Source: Microbacterium aoyamense (GTDB taxonomy: Bacteria; Actinomycetota; Actinomycetes; Actinomycetales; Microbacteriaceae). From it: a stretch of DNA of 64,000 nt. The position numbers and the translations under genes are program-made. The DNA is taken from assembly GCF_023155855.1 (NCBI RefSeq), contig NZ_JAKNUT010000001.1, positions 620,001 to 684,000 of the forward strand, given 5' to 3'. Below, piece by piece: positions 34,545-42,248 of the stretch (within the stretch, counting starts at the first letter, position 1; each line of letters begins with the position of its first letter). Below the pieces are notes generated by a model. That model saw only the letters and a program-made list of their open reading frames with translations. It did no database searches and was not told the DNA's origin.

Positions 34545-36188
34545 ATGCGATCTGCACACAAGCTCGGGCTCGCGGCCGCCGCGGCCGGAGCGATGATCCT
34601 CGCGCCGCTGCCGGCGCTCGCCGCCGAGGACGACTCCGAGGCGACGGGGACGCTCACCGTCACGCGCTTCGACGACCGCTACGCCGATGGGCTGTTCGAC
34701 ACGTCTCAGGCGTCGCCGAACGGCGACGTCGACCGCCTGAACTCGGACGGCCCCGCTCAGCTGGTCGACGTGGACGGCAAGCGCTGGTACATCAGCGCCG
34801 ACGCCGACGGCCTCTACCGCTTCGAGAACGTTCCCGTGGGCCCCGCGAAGCTCTACCTCGGCCACCCGAACGACCCGGCTCGCGAGGCGTTCTTCGACGC
34901 GACCGGAGCTGTCGCATCGACCGACATCCGCCGCATGCCCACGACGCAGTTCTGGGGCGCGCAGGGCACGCTCGATGTCGTCATCGACGCCGACGGTGAG
35001 GAGCGCCTCATCGGCATGACGGCGATCAAGGCCTCCGCGAAGGTCTCACTCGACGAAGCGCCCGTCAGCGGCGCCCAGCTCGAGTTCTGGTCGGGCGGTG
35101 AGTGGCTCGCCGCATCGGAGTACGCGGGACTGCCCGGAGGCTACGCGGTGCTCGACGGCTACAACGAGGTGACGCACATGCCCGGCGAGCTCGGCCTGCG
35201 TGTGACCGCGCCTGCGGGCTACGCCGTGAAGTCGGTGGAGGCCTTCACGGGCAGCGCGCCCCTGAGCTACCCCGACATCGCGATGACCCTCACCGAGCGT
35301 GACGGAGCGTACTGGGTCGACTCGCGCGAGCTTCCGCTGTACTTCTTCGGCGCAGGATTCCACGTGACCCTCGAAGAGACGCCCGACACCGTCAAGCCGG
35401 TCGCGACGCTCGTCTCGCCGACGACGGCCGGTCCGTTCCAGACGCTGAACCTGCAGGTGGATGCGACGGATGACCGCGGTCTCGACCGCATCGTCGCGAA
35501 CATCTACAAGGACGGCAAGCTCGTGAAGTCGACCCAGACCGCCGGTGACGGCGCGACGGCCGCGACCCACACGGCGTCGGTCTCGCTGCCCGACGGCGCG
35601 TACACCGTGAAGTACAACGCGAGCGACCTCGCGGGCAACGTCGCGCAGACCGGCACGTTCGCATTCGCGATCGATCGGACCGCCCCGACCGTGACGGTCA
35701 AGGACGGCGCGACCTACACCAACGGCGCGAACGGGGTCTACGGCCTGGTGAGCTTCAAGCTCTCCGACGCGGGCAAGATCGACAAGGTCGTGCTCAACGG
35801 CAAGGTCAAGGACCTCACGAACAGCCAGTGGTCCGACCTCAACTACGTCAAGCCGGGCGTCTTCGGCGCGGTCGAGGGCGTCAACACCCTCGTCGCGTAC
35901 GACGTCGCCGGCAACACCACGACCGTGACCTTCACGCTCGACGGCACCGGCCCGACCGTCACGGTCAAGGACGGTTCGAACGGCGCCGCGCAGAGCTTCA
36001 AGCTCTACGACGCGAACAAGGTCGACAAGGTGACGCTCAACGGCGTCTCGAAGGATCTCACGAACAACGTGTGGTCCGACGTCAACGGCGTGAAGCCCGG
36101 CACGTTCGGCGCGGTGAGCGGCCTCAACACGCTCGTCGCCTACGACGTCTTCGGCAACATGACCACGGTCAGGTTCACGCTCGACTGA
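34545..36188 (+). CDS. Secreted protein with C-terminal Ig-like tandem repeats
   Basis: 547 residues from the ATG at 34545. A signal peptide with hydrophobic core and ALA-AED cleavage falls after about residue 26. Residues 30-280 hold a segment with carboxypeptidase-regulatory or prealbumin-like traits (DADGLYRFENVPVGPAKLYLG). Residues 285-375 are an Ig-like domain (LQVDATDDRGLDRIVANIY). Two tandem repeats of about 80-88 residues end the protein, each starting PTVTVKDG and ending LVAYDVxGNxTTVxFTLD. No LPXTG motif or membrane anchor is present, so it is probably released or held non-covalently. A perfect terminator hairpin follows. Function unknown; adhesion or polymer binding is a guess. Confidence 0.85.
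   Translation: MRSAHKLGLAAAAAGAMILAPLPALAAEDDSEATGTLTVTRFDDRYADGLFDTSQASPNGDVDRLNSDGPAQLVDVDGKRWYISADADGLYRFENVPVGPAKLYLGHPNDPAREAFFDATGAVASTDIRRMPTTQFWGAQGTLDVVIDADGEERLIGMTAIKASAKVSLDEAPVSGAQLEFWSGGEWLAASEYAGLPGGYAVLDGYNEVTHMPGELGLRVTAPAGYAVKSVEAFTGSAPLSYPDIAMTLTERDGAYWVDSRELPLYFFGAGFHVTLEETPDTVKPVATLVSPTTAGPFQTLNLQVDATDDRGLDRIVANIYKDGKLVKSTQTAGDGATAATHTASVSLPDGAYTVKYNASDLAGNVAQTGTFAFAIDRTAPTVTVKDGATYTNGANGVYGLVSFKLSDAGKIDKVVLNGKVKDLTNSQWSDLNYVKPGVFGAVEGVNTLVAYDVAGNTTTVTFTLDGTGPTVTVKDGSNGAAQSFKLYDANKVDKVTLNGVSKDLTNNVWSDVNGVKPGTFGAVSGLNTLVAYDVFGNMTTVRFTLD
35680..36188 (+). repeat. Tandem repeat coding for two Ig-like modules
   Basis: Unit A spans about 35680-35945 and unit B about 35946-36188. 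Shared peptides are PTVTVKDG, FKL, DKVxLNG, KDLTN, WSD, VKPGxFGAVxG, NTLVAYDV and FTLD. B is shorter by eight or nine residues near its start. Confidence 0.8.
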
Positions 36189-36205
36189 CCATCGACGCAC
36201 CCGAG

Positions 36206-36240
36206 GAGCGCTCCCCGTCACGAGTGGGGAGCGCTCTTCT
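36206..36240 (+). terminator. Rho-independent-type terminator after the secreted Ig-like gene
   Basis: GAGCGCTCCCC (36206-36216) and GGGGAGCGCTC (36226-36236) form a perfect 11-bp stem with a 9-nt loop, followed by TTCT. It could also stop minus-strand transcription from the epimerase gene. Confidence 0.8.
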
Positions 36241-36253
36241 CGTCGTGGCGTCG

Positions 36254-36322
36254 CAAACCGTAGGAGTTCTCAGCCGGGCTGAACCGCCACGGGGTCACGC
36301 GACCCCATCGTCCTACGGTTTG
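36254..36322. repeat. Cloverleaf-like palindromic element
   Basis: Outer arms CAAACCGTAGGA (36254-36265) and TCCTACGGTTTG (36311-36322) are perfect complements. Between them lie two smaller hairpins, CAGCC-G-GGCTG and GGGGTC-ACGC-GACCCC. The right half encodes the C-terminal residues of the minus-strand epimerase gene. Confidence 0.65.
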
Positions 36323-37268
36323 GCACAGCAGTGGCGAGAGACTCTTCGAGGTCGGGATGCCGGAACCGGAACCCCGCGTCGATGAGACGCTCCGGCAGCA
36401 CCCAGCGGCTCTTGAGCACGAGCTCGGGCTCGGTGCGCAGCGCCCACATAGCGGGCTCCAGCATCCACCGATACGCCGGGAGTCCGAAGGGCGCCGCCAC
36501 GACGCGCCGGAGCGTGCGCATGAGCGTGCGGTCGTCGGTTGGATGCGGACTCGCGAGGTTCACGGCGCCGTCGAGGTCGTCGCGCTCGATGAGGAAGCGG
36601 ATCGCGTCGACGACGTCGTCGATGTGGATCCAGCTGAACCGCTGGCGGCCCCGCGTGCGGTGGCGCGGAGCGCGTCCGTCGCCCGTGGGCTTGTCGCCGA
36701 TGCCTCGATAGCGGCGATGCTGCGGCCACCAGCCGTCGATGTGGGGCCCGCCGAGTCCGAACTTCGCGAGGCGCGCGAGCGTCGCGGTCGCCGGCCCGTC
36801 GCCCAGGACGATCGCCATCCGCAGCGCGACGCGACGCGTGCCCGGCAGGTCGCCCGTGAAGAACTCCCGCTCCCATGCGCGCGCGACGTCGACAGAGAAG
36901 CCTTCGCCGAACTCGCCGGTCGACTCCGTGTTCGGGCGGTCCATCGCGTGCCGGTAGATGGTGGCGGTGCTCGCGTTGAGCCAGACCGTCGGTGGCACCG
37001 CGGCGGCCTCGACCGCGTGGCGCAGCGCCCGCGTCGTCTCGACCCGTGAGCGCAGGATCTCGTCACGGTTCTCATCGGTGTAGCGGCAGTTCACGGACTT
37101 GCCCGCGAGGTTGATCAGCACACCGGCGCCGTCAACCGCGGCGGCCGCATCCGTCCACGTCACGGGACCGTCGCGCCCGACCGTGACGACCTCGTGCCCG
37201 TCGTCCGCGAGGGCGTGGACGAGGTGGCGGCCGATGAAGCCGGATGCCCCTGCGATGACGATCTTCAT
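36270..37268 (-). CDS. TIGR01777-family NAD(P)-dependent epimerase
   Basis: 332 residues. SDR fold with the dinucleotide loop GASGFIGRHLVHAL at residues 7-20 and GVLINLAGKSVNCRYTDENRDEILRSRVETTRAL, diagnostic of the TIGR01777 (YfcH/SulA-like) branch. The C-terminal domain has RWVLPERLIDAGFRFRHPDLEESL, the conserved DUF1731-type ending. The function of the family is not firmly known; sugar-nucleotide or lipid epimerisation has been suggested. About the last 19 residues (from VPNRRTMG on) are encoded by the palindromic element and look like an appended tail. It is divergent from the DUF4166 gene across an 18-bp palindrome. Confidence 0.9.
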   Translation of the reverse strand: MKIVIAGASGFIGRHLVHALADDGHEVVTVGRDGPVTWTDAAAAVDGAGVLINLAGKSVNCRYTDENRDEILRSRVETTRALRHAVEAAAVPPTVWLNASTATIYRHAMDRPNTESTGEFGEGFSVDVARAWEREFFTGDLPGTRRVALRMAIVLGDGPATATLARLAKFGLGGPHIDGWWPQHRRYRGIGDKPTGDGRAPRHRTRGRQRFSWIHIDDVVDAIRFLIERDDLDGAVNLASPHPTDDRTLMRTLRRVVAAPFGLPAYRWMLEPAMWALRTEPELVLKSRWVLPERLIDAGFRFRHPDLEESLATAVPNRRTMGSRDPVAVQPG

Positions 37269-37316
37269 GTCGACAGACCTTTCTGAACATGTTCAGAATA
37301 CGCTACGCTCGAGCGC
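37269..37316. promoter_or_regulatory. Divergent promoter region with 18-bp palindromic operator
   Basis: TTCTGAACATGTTCAGAA at 37281-37298 is a perfect palindrome. TACGCT at 37304-37309 is seven bases before the DUF4166 ATG, so TTCTGA (37281-37286) falls exactly 17 bp upstream as the -35. The palindrome therefore covers the -35 and spacer and should be a repressor site, TetR-like in appearance, for both divergent genes. No regulator gene is adjacent. Confidence 0.6.
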
Positions 37317-37937
37317 ATGACCACCTCGGAATCGGTCTACGAGCGCGTGCTCGGTGAGCGATTCGCCGCCATCCATCCGGCGCTGCGCGCCTACTTCGGA
37401 GCTCTGCCCCCAGGCACGGTGGGCGTCGGTCACGGCACATTCGCCGAGGCGGGCTCGCGGCTGCGGTTCCTGCGGCCCATGCTCACCTGTCTCGCGCGGC
37501 GAGGCATCCTGTTCCCCGAACGCGGCACCGATGTGCCGTTCACCGTCGTCAACACGGCGACCCGTCGCGGAACGCTGACCGCGACGCGAACGTTCCGGTT
37601 CCCCGCTCGCGAGAGGGTTCTCGTCGACGAGATGTCGATCGCCGAGGGCCGGCTCATCGATCGTGTCGGCAGGGGCGGGCGTCTCGAGATCGCGCTGGAC
37701 GTCCTGGTCGTCGACGAAGGGGTGCGGCTGCGATCGCGACGACTCGCGCTCCGTCTCGCCGGCCGGCGCATCCCGCTCCCGCACGCGGTTCGCGTGACGG
37801 TCGACGAACGCGCAGTGGACGGCGGCCAGCACGTGGACGTGCGCCTGCGCTCACCACTGCTCGGCGAGGTCTTCCGCTACGTCGGCGCATTCACATACAC
37901 CCATGCCGAAGGGCTTTCCGCGACCGAGGGCTCGTGA
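37317..37937 (+). CDS. DUF4166 domain protein
   Basis: 206 residues. The body from about residue 15 (RFAAIHPALRAYFGALPPGTVGVGHGTFAEAG) to the end (LLGEVFRYVGAFTYTH) fits DUF4166, a domain of unknown function often fused to or beside SDR/epimerase genes in actinobacteria, as it is here. No membrane helix or signal peptide is present. The ATG at 37317 has no ribosome site and follows TACGCT by seven bases, so the transcript is probably leaderless. A hairpin begins in its stop codon. The shared operator with the TIGR01777 gene suggests both act in one pathway, perhaps on lipids or membranes. Confidence 0.82.
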   Translation: MTTSESVYERVLGERFAAIHPALRAYFGALPPGTVGVGHGTFAEAGSRLRFLRPMLTCLARRGILFPERGTDVPFTVVNTATRRGTLTATRTFRFPARERVLVDEMSIAEGRLIDRVGRGGRLEIALDVLVVDEGVRLRSRRLALRLAGRRIPLPHAVRVTVDERAVDGGQHVDVRLRSPLLGEVFRYVGAFTYTHAEGLSATEGS

Positions 37938-38020
37938 CATGCCTTGACTCGCCGAGACAAGGCATGTCGTCGAGACCGGGCGCTGGCCGCCCGATCTCGA
38001 CGAGGGACCCGGTCTCGACG
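37936..38020. terminator. Convergent terminator region with alternative hairpins
   Basis: GACATGCCTTG (37936-37946) pairs with CAAGGCATGTC (37958-37968), an 11-bp stem starting in the DUF4166 stop codon. Next, GTCGAGACCGGGCG (37969-37982) can pair with 37988-38001 (one mismatch), while 37968-37980 is also the perfect complement of CCCGGTCTCGACG at 38008-38020. The region ends both the DUF4166 and acyl-CoA oxidase genes. Confidence 0.65.
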
Positions 38021-38038
38021 CCGGGGCAGCGAGCGGGT

Positions 38039-40144
38039 CTACTTCTTCTTTAGCGACTTCTCCGAGACGGGTGCCTCACCCGATGCCTTGAGGGCCGCGT
38101 AGTACTCGCGGGCCTCGGTCTGGCGCTCGAGCTCTGCGCCTGACGCGATGGGCGCGCGCACGTGCTCGGGCTCGAAGCCGTAGGCGTCGACGAGGTCCTG
38201 CGCGTGCGGACGCAGCCGCAGCGACAGGCGGTCGATGTAGCGCGAGACGGATGCCGCGCGCTGCGCCGACAGGCGGCCGTTGATGAGGTACCAGGCGAGG
38301 TGCTTCTCGATGAGGTGCAGACCGAACAGGTCGCGCAGCCACGTCAGCACCTGCGCCGTGCCTTCGTCGGCCACTCGGGCGAGGCCGTCGGTGAACGCCT
38401 CCCACTGCAGAAGCTCGCCGTGCGCACGGGCCGCCTCGATGAGCTCGGACTGGTGGGCGTTGAACAGCGCCGCGGCTTCAGCCGGCGAGAGCTTGGATGC
38501 CGGGCGCAGCGCGGTCGCGACATCCGCCACCATCTGCTGCACCCGACCCGCCAGCAGCTCGTGCTGCTGTTCGGCGCGGAGGCCGAGCTCGACGGAGCGC
38601 GCGGTCGAGCCGAAATCGGCGACCGACTGACCGAGCTGGCGGAGACCGGCACCGTGGAAGAGCTTGCCGGCGGTCTGACGGGCCGCGAACTTCGCGAGGG
38701 CCGCAGCATCCGCGCCCTTGAACTGCTTCGCGAAGTCGGACAGCAGTCGCTTGCCGACGAGCTGCAGAAGGATGTTGTTGTCACCCTCGAAGGTCACGTA
38801 GACGTCGAGGTCCTGGTGCAGACCCACCATGCGGTTCTCGGCGAGGAAGCCCGAGCCGCCGCATGCTTCGCGGGTCTCCTGGATGGTCCAGAGGGCGTTC
38901 CACGTCGACAGCGGCTTGAGCGCAGCGGCGAGGGTCTCGAGGTCTTCACGGCTCTCGGGGGTGTCCTCGCGACCGCTGAAGACGGCGTCGAACTTCTTGA
39001 GAAGCTCGTCGCCCGAGAAGAACTGCGCGTAGTTCTGCGCGAGGAGAGGGAGCAGTCGGCGCTGGTGCTTGCCGTAGTCGAGCAGCACGACTTCGTCGCT
39101 GCCGGCACCCGAGTCGAACTGGCGGCGCTGGCCGGCGTAGGTGAGGGCGATGTAGAGCGCGAGCGCCGTGCCGGTCGTCGCAGCGCCGTCGAGCGAGACG
39201 CGGCCCTGCACGAGCGCGCCGAGCATCGTGAAGAAGCGGCGGCCGGGGCTCGGGATGTCGCTCGTGTAGGTGCCGTCCTCGGCGACCTGGCCGTAGCGGT
39301 CGAGCAGGTTGAACAGGGGCACGCGCACCTGGTCGAAGTGCAGCCGCCCGTTGTCGATGCCGTTGAGGCCGCCCTTGACGCCGTCGTCCTCGCCGCCGAT
39401 CCCGGGGAGGAAGTTCCCCTCGTCGTCCCGGAGGGGCACGTAGAAGCAGTGCACGCCGTAGTTGACGCCGCCCGTGATGAGCTGCGCGAAGACGGTCGCC
39501 GCCTTGCCGTGCAGCGCGGCGTTGCCGAGGTAGTCCTTCCACGCCCCGCGGAAGGGGGTGTGGATGACGAACTCCTTCGCCTCGGGATCGTAGGTCGCCG
39601 TCGTGCCGATGGCCGCGACATCCGATCCGTGCCCCGTCTCGGTCATCGCGAACGCTCCGGGGATCGACAGGTCGATGATGCCCTCGAGCCACTCGTCGTG
39701 GTGCTTCTTCGTGCCGAGCTGGAACACCGCGGAACCGAAGAGGCCCCACTGCACGCCGGACTTGATCTGCAAGCTGGGGTCGGCGAGCACGAGCTCCATG
39801 AAGCCGGCGAGGTTGGCGCCGTTGTCGTTCAGCCCTCCGTACTCCTCCGGCATCGCACGGCGCGAGCCGCCGTGCTGCACGAGCAGGTGGAGCTGGCTCA
39901 GCACGCGCTCGCGGTGCTCGTCCATCGGCATGCCCTCGACGCGCCAGAACGCGGGGTCCTTGATCATCTCGCGCGCCTCGCGGCGCGTCTCGCCCCACGT
40001 GCCGAGCAGCAGGTCGGTCACGGCCGCGACGTCGATGCGCGGCTCGGATGCCTCGGCCGCGGTGTGCGGCGCGGTGGGCGCTCCGCCGGCGGGCGTGCGT
40101 CTGCTCGTGGCGGGCTTCTTGGAACGGACGGCGGCGTCGGCCAT
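38039..40144 (-). CDS. Acyl-CoA oxidase-like flavoprotein (long acyl-CoA dehydrogenase)
   Basis: 701 residues, close to the acyl-CoA oxidase (ACOX) size and far above the 380-400 of ordinary acyl-CoA dehydrogenases. FAD and substrate motifs: GAFAMTETGHGSDVAAIG near residue 185, EACGGSGFLAENRMVGLHQDLDVYVTFEGDNNILLQLVGKRLL around 430-475 with the catalytic Glu in TFEGDN, and a C-terminal all-helical ACOX domain. The first 35 residues are Ala/Pro-rich and disordered. It introduces the 2,3 double bond in acyl-CoA in beta-oxidation, passing electrons to O2 or ETF. AGAGGTG precedes the ATG. A 13-bp palindrome lies about 30 bp upstream. Confidence 0.9.
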   Translation of the reverse strand: MADAAVRSKKPATSRRTPAGGAPTAPHTAAEASEPRIDVAAVTDLLLGTWGETRREAREMIKDPAFWRVEGMPMDEHRERVLSQLHLLVQHGGSRRAMPEEYGGLNDNGANLAGFMELVLADPSLQIKSGVQWGLFGSAVFQLGTKKHHDEWLEGIIDLSIPGAFAMTETGHGSDVAAIGTTATYDPEAKEFVIHTPFRGAWKDYLGNAALHGKAATVFAQLITGGVNYGVHCFYVPLRDDEGNFLPGIGGEDDGVKGGLNGIDNGRLHFDQVRVPLFNLLDRYGQVAEDGTYTSDIPSPGRRFFTMLGALVQGRVSLDGAATTGTALALYIALTYAGQRRQFDSGAGSDEVVLLDYGKHQRRLLPLLAQNYAQFFSGDELLKKFDAVFSGREDTPESREDLETLAAALKPLSTWNALWTIQETREACGGSGFLAENRMVGLHQDLDVYVTFEGDNNILLQLVGKRLLSDFAKQFKGADAAALAKFAARQTAGKLFHGAGLRQLGQSVADFGSTARSVELGLRAEQQHELLAGRVQQMVADVATALRPASKLSPAEAAALFNAHQSELIEAARAHGELLQWEAFTDGLARVADEGTAQVLTWLRDLFGLHLIEKHLAWYLINGRLSAQRAASVSRYIDRLSLRLRPHAQDLVDAYGFEPEHVRAPIASGAELERQTEAREYYAALKASGEAPVSEKSLKKK

Positions 40145-40175
40145 TGCTGCACCTCTCGTAGTGGTGGGAAGACTC

Positions 40176-40188
40176 TTCTACGGTAGAA
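40176..40188 (-). promoter_or_regulatory. 13-bp palindrome TTCTACGGTAGAA upstream of the acyl-CoA oxidase gene
   Basis: A perfect palindrome around a central G, 31 bp before the minus-strand ATG. It resembles a TetR/FadR-type operator. A TTGTGG just upstream on the minus strand may be the -35. Bases 40189-40270 hold nothing else recognisable. Confidence 0.45.
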
Positions 40189-40270
40189 CTTCCACAACCT
40201 CGCTCCAACGCGCCTAGAGGTCTCCTACAACGCGACGAGCCGACGTGCCGAGGGCGTCTTGTGCGAGGTC

Positions 40271-42043
40271 TTACAGCGCGAGTCCGTGACCGAATCGGAA
40301 GAGCGGATCCTCCGTATCGAACGGGACGTCGGGGCGGGATGCCTCGACTGCCGCCGTGCTGCGGGGGATGTCGAACGGCAGCCGGCCCTTCGCCTCGGCG
40401 GCACCCGACAGCACGTCGAGCAGCGCCTCGGCGCTGACGCCCCAGTTCGCCACGACCGCGGCGGCGGAGTCGACGATCGGGCCGAGGATCGCGGGACGAT
40501 CGAGGAAGACGTCGACGACCGTCGGCACCTGCGCCGCGACCTCGGCGACGTGCGCGAGGGTCTCCGCCGGGAAGTCGAGCGAGCCCGCGTGGAAGAAGTT
40601 CTCGAACATCGTCGCGCGCTGATCGTACGGTGCCTGCAGGCGCAGGATCGCGGCATCCGCCTCGGCCGGCGTCGCGACGACGTCGCCGTAGGCCGCGACG
40701 GTCTCGGGTGCGACGCCTTCGACGTAGAGCTTGATCCCCGCAGCCAGCGGAAGCACGCCGTCGTTGCTGAGCACCGTGATCGAGGCGCGCTGCGCCGCGT
40801 CGCCCGCAGCGCGGAACTCGGCCGCACCGACGATCGCGTCCGCCGCGTCGGCGTCGACGTACGGGTTCTCGAAGAGTCCGAGTTCGAACTTCTCGCGCAG
40901 CAGGCGCCGCGCCGAGACGTCGAGGCGTGCCTCGGGGATCGTGCCGGACTCGACGAGGCCGATGAGCAGCTCGGTGCACTTCTCGCCGCCGAACTGGTCG
41001 GCTCCGGCATCCAGGATCTTCACCATCCGCTCTTCGGGGGTGAGGTGCTCGACGCCCCACGCGCGGGCCGGGAACGGCTGGCCCATGATCTCGGAGTCGG
41101 TCACGAGACCCCAGTCGGTGCAGACGATGCCGTCGAACCCGAAGCGCTCGCGCAGGAGCCCCGTCAGCACCGACTTGTTGAAGCCGAAGCCGACCTCTTC
41201 GTACTCGGTGCCGATCGGCATGCCGTAGTAGGGCATGATCTGCCGGCCACCGGCGGCGAAGACGGCCTCGAAGGGCGTGAGGTGGTGCTCGAAGTTGTCG
41301 CCGGGGTAGACCTGCTCGCGGCCGTAGGCGAAGTGCGGGTCCTCGCCGTCCTTCTGCGGACCGCCGCCGGGGAAGTGCTTCGTCATCGTGCTGACCGAGC
41401 CCGGGCCGAAGCTCTCGCCCTGGAACCCGCGCACGTACGCCGCGCCGAGCTCGCCGCTGAGATCGGCGTCCTCGCCGAACGTCTGCAGCGCGCGCGACCA
41501 GCGCGGCTCGGTCGCGAGGTCGACCTGCGGGTGCAGCGCGACCCGGATGCCGACGGCCGTGTACTCCTGACGCGCGATGTCGCCGAAGCGCTCGACGAGT
41601 TCGGCGTCACGAGTGGCGGCGAGACCGAGCGGCTCGGGCCACTGCGAGAAGGGGCCGGCCAGGATCGCCGCGCCGGGGTTGTCGCTGAAGGCGTGGCGCG
41701 GATCGGTCGAGATCGTCACCGGGATGCCGAGGCGAGTGGATGCCGCGAGCTCCTGCATCCGGTTGTGCCAGCGCGCCATGGCACCTGCGGTCGGTGCGAC
41801 GCCGAGCAGATTGAAGTGGTTCATCGAGCGGCCGAGGACGTATTCGGCGTTGGACGGGAGTCCGAAGACGGGGTCGCCGTCCGAGAGCTCGCCGTCCTGC
41901 CCCATCGAGATCATCGTCTGGAAGAACAGCCCCGCCTTCTCGGCGAGCGTCATCTGAGACAGCAGGATCTCGATCCGCTCCTCGACCGGCAGGCTCGCAT
42001 CGCGGTAGCGGTCATCGACGGTCGTGGTGGCGTCATTGCTCAT
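40271..42043 (-). CDS. Glycoside hydrolase family 3 (beta-glucosidase-like)
   Basis: 590 residues. N-terminal GH3 barrel: LLSQMTLAEKAGLFFQTM, STDPRHAF, WPEPLGLAATRD, and KHFPGGGPQKDGEDPHFAYG, the His/Lys pair near residue 235 that contacts substrate. The catalytic nucleophile Asp is in GIVCTDWGLVTD near residue 310. The C-terminal GH3 alpha/beta sandwich runs from about 390 (SITVLSNDGVLPL) to the GHGLAL end. No signal peptide is visible, so it acts in the cytosol on imported beta-glycosides. TAGCAT (complement of 42050-42055) lies six bases before the ATG, indicating a leaderless message. It is divergent from the GNAT-GH16 gene. Confidence 0.92.
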   Translation of the reverse strand: MSNDATTTVDDRYRDASLPVEERIEILLSQMTLAEKAGLFFQTMISMGQDGELSDGDPVFGLPSNAEYVLGRSMNHFNLLGVAPTAGAMARWHNRMQELAASTRLGIPVTISTDPRHAFSDNPGAAILAGPFSQWPEPLGLAATRDAELVERFGDIARQEYTAVGIRVALHPQVDLATEPRWSRALQTFGEDADLSGELGAAYVRGFQGESFGPGSVSTMTKHFPGGGPQKDGEDPHFAYGREQVYPGDNFEHHLTPFEAVFAAGGRQIMPYYGMPIGTEYEEVGFGFNKSVLTGLLRERFGFDGIVCTDWGLVTDSEIMGQPFPARAWGVEHLTPEERMVKILDAGADQFGGEKCTELLIGLVESGTIPEARLDVSARRLLREKFELGLFENPYVDADAADAIVGAAEFRAAGDAAQRASITVLSNDGVLPLAAGIKLYVEGVAPETVAAYGDVVATPAEADAAILRLQAPYDQRATMFENFFHAGSLDFPAETLAHVAEVAAQVPTVVDVFLDRPAILGPIVDSAAAVVANWGVSAEALLDVLSGAAEAKGRLPFDIPRSTAAVEASRPDVPFDTEDPLFRFGHGLAL

Positions 42044-42103
42044 GGAGTCATGCTAAACCGAATGTCACTAGGTTTTCAAGGCAGACTCTGCGGCTCGTCG
42101 AGG

Positions 42104-42190
42104 TGCGCGAACCCACACGATTTGCGCGAACCCACACGATCTTGTCGATAAAAGTGTGTGGTCTCGGCGAAATCGCGTGGTTTCGGCGCA
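42104..42190. repeat. Cluster of direct and inverted 18-19-bp repeats between GH3 and GNAT-GH16 genes
   Basis: TGCGCGAACCCACACGAT occurs at 42104-42121 and again at 42123-42140, a 19-bp period. Imperfect inverted copies lie at about 42153-42173 and 42172-42190. They leave a short AT-rich centre (42141-42152). The whole is an imperfect palindrome in the 205-bp divergent region and could be operator sites or a REP-like element. The rest of the region has only the GH3 -10 (42050-42055). Confidence 0.6.
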
Positions 42191-42248
42191 CAAGGGAGCG
42201 CAGCCGGACGGGTTCCGGATGTCGGTGCCGCGGCGAACAATGGTCGGC

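Noticed and set aside
36254..36322. A tRNA-like gene from the cloverleaf-like shape
   Set aside because: The outer stem is 12 bp rather than 7, there are only two internal arms, and no CCA end or conserved TPsiC sequence is present.
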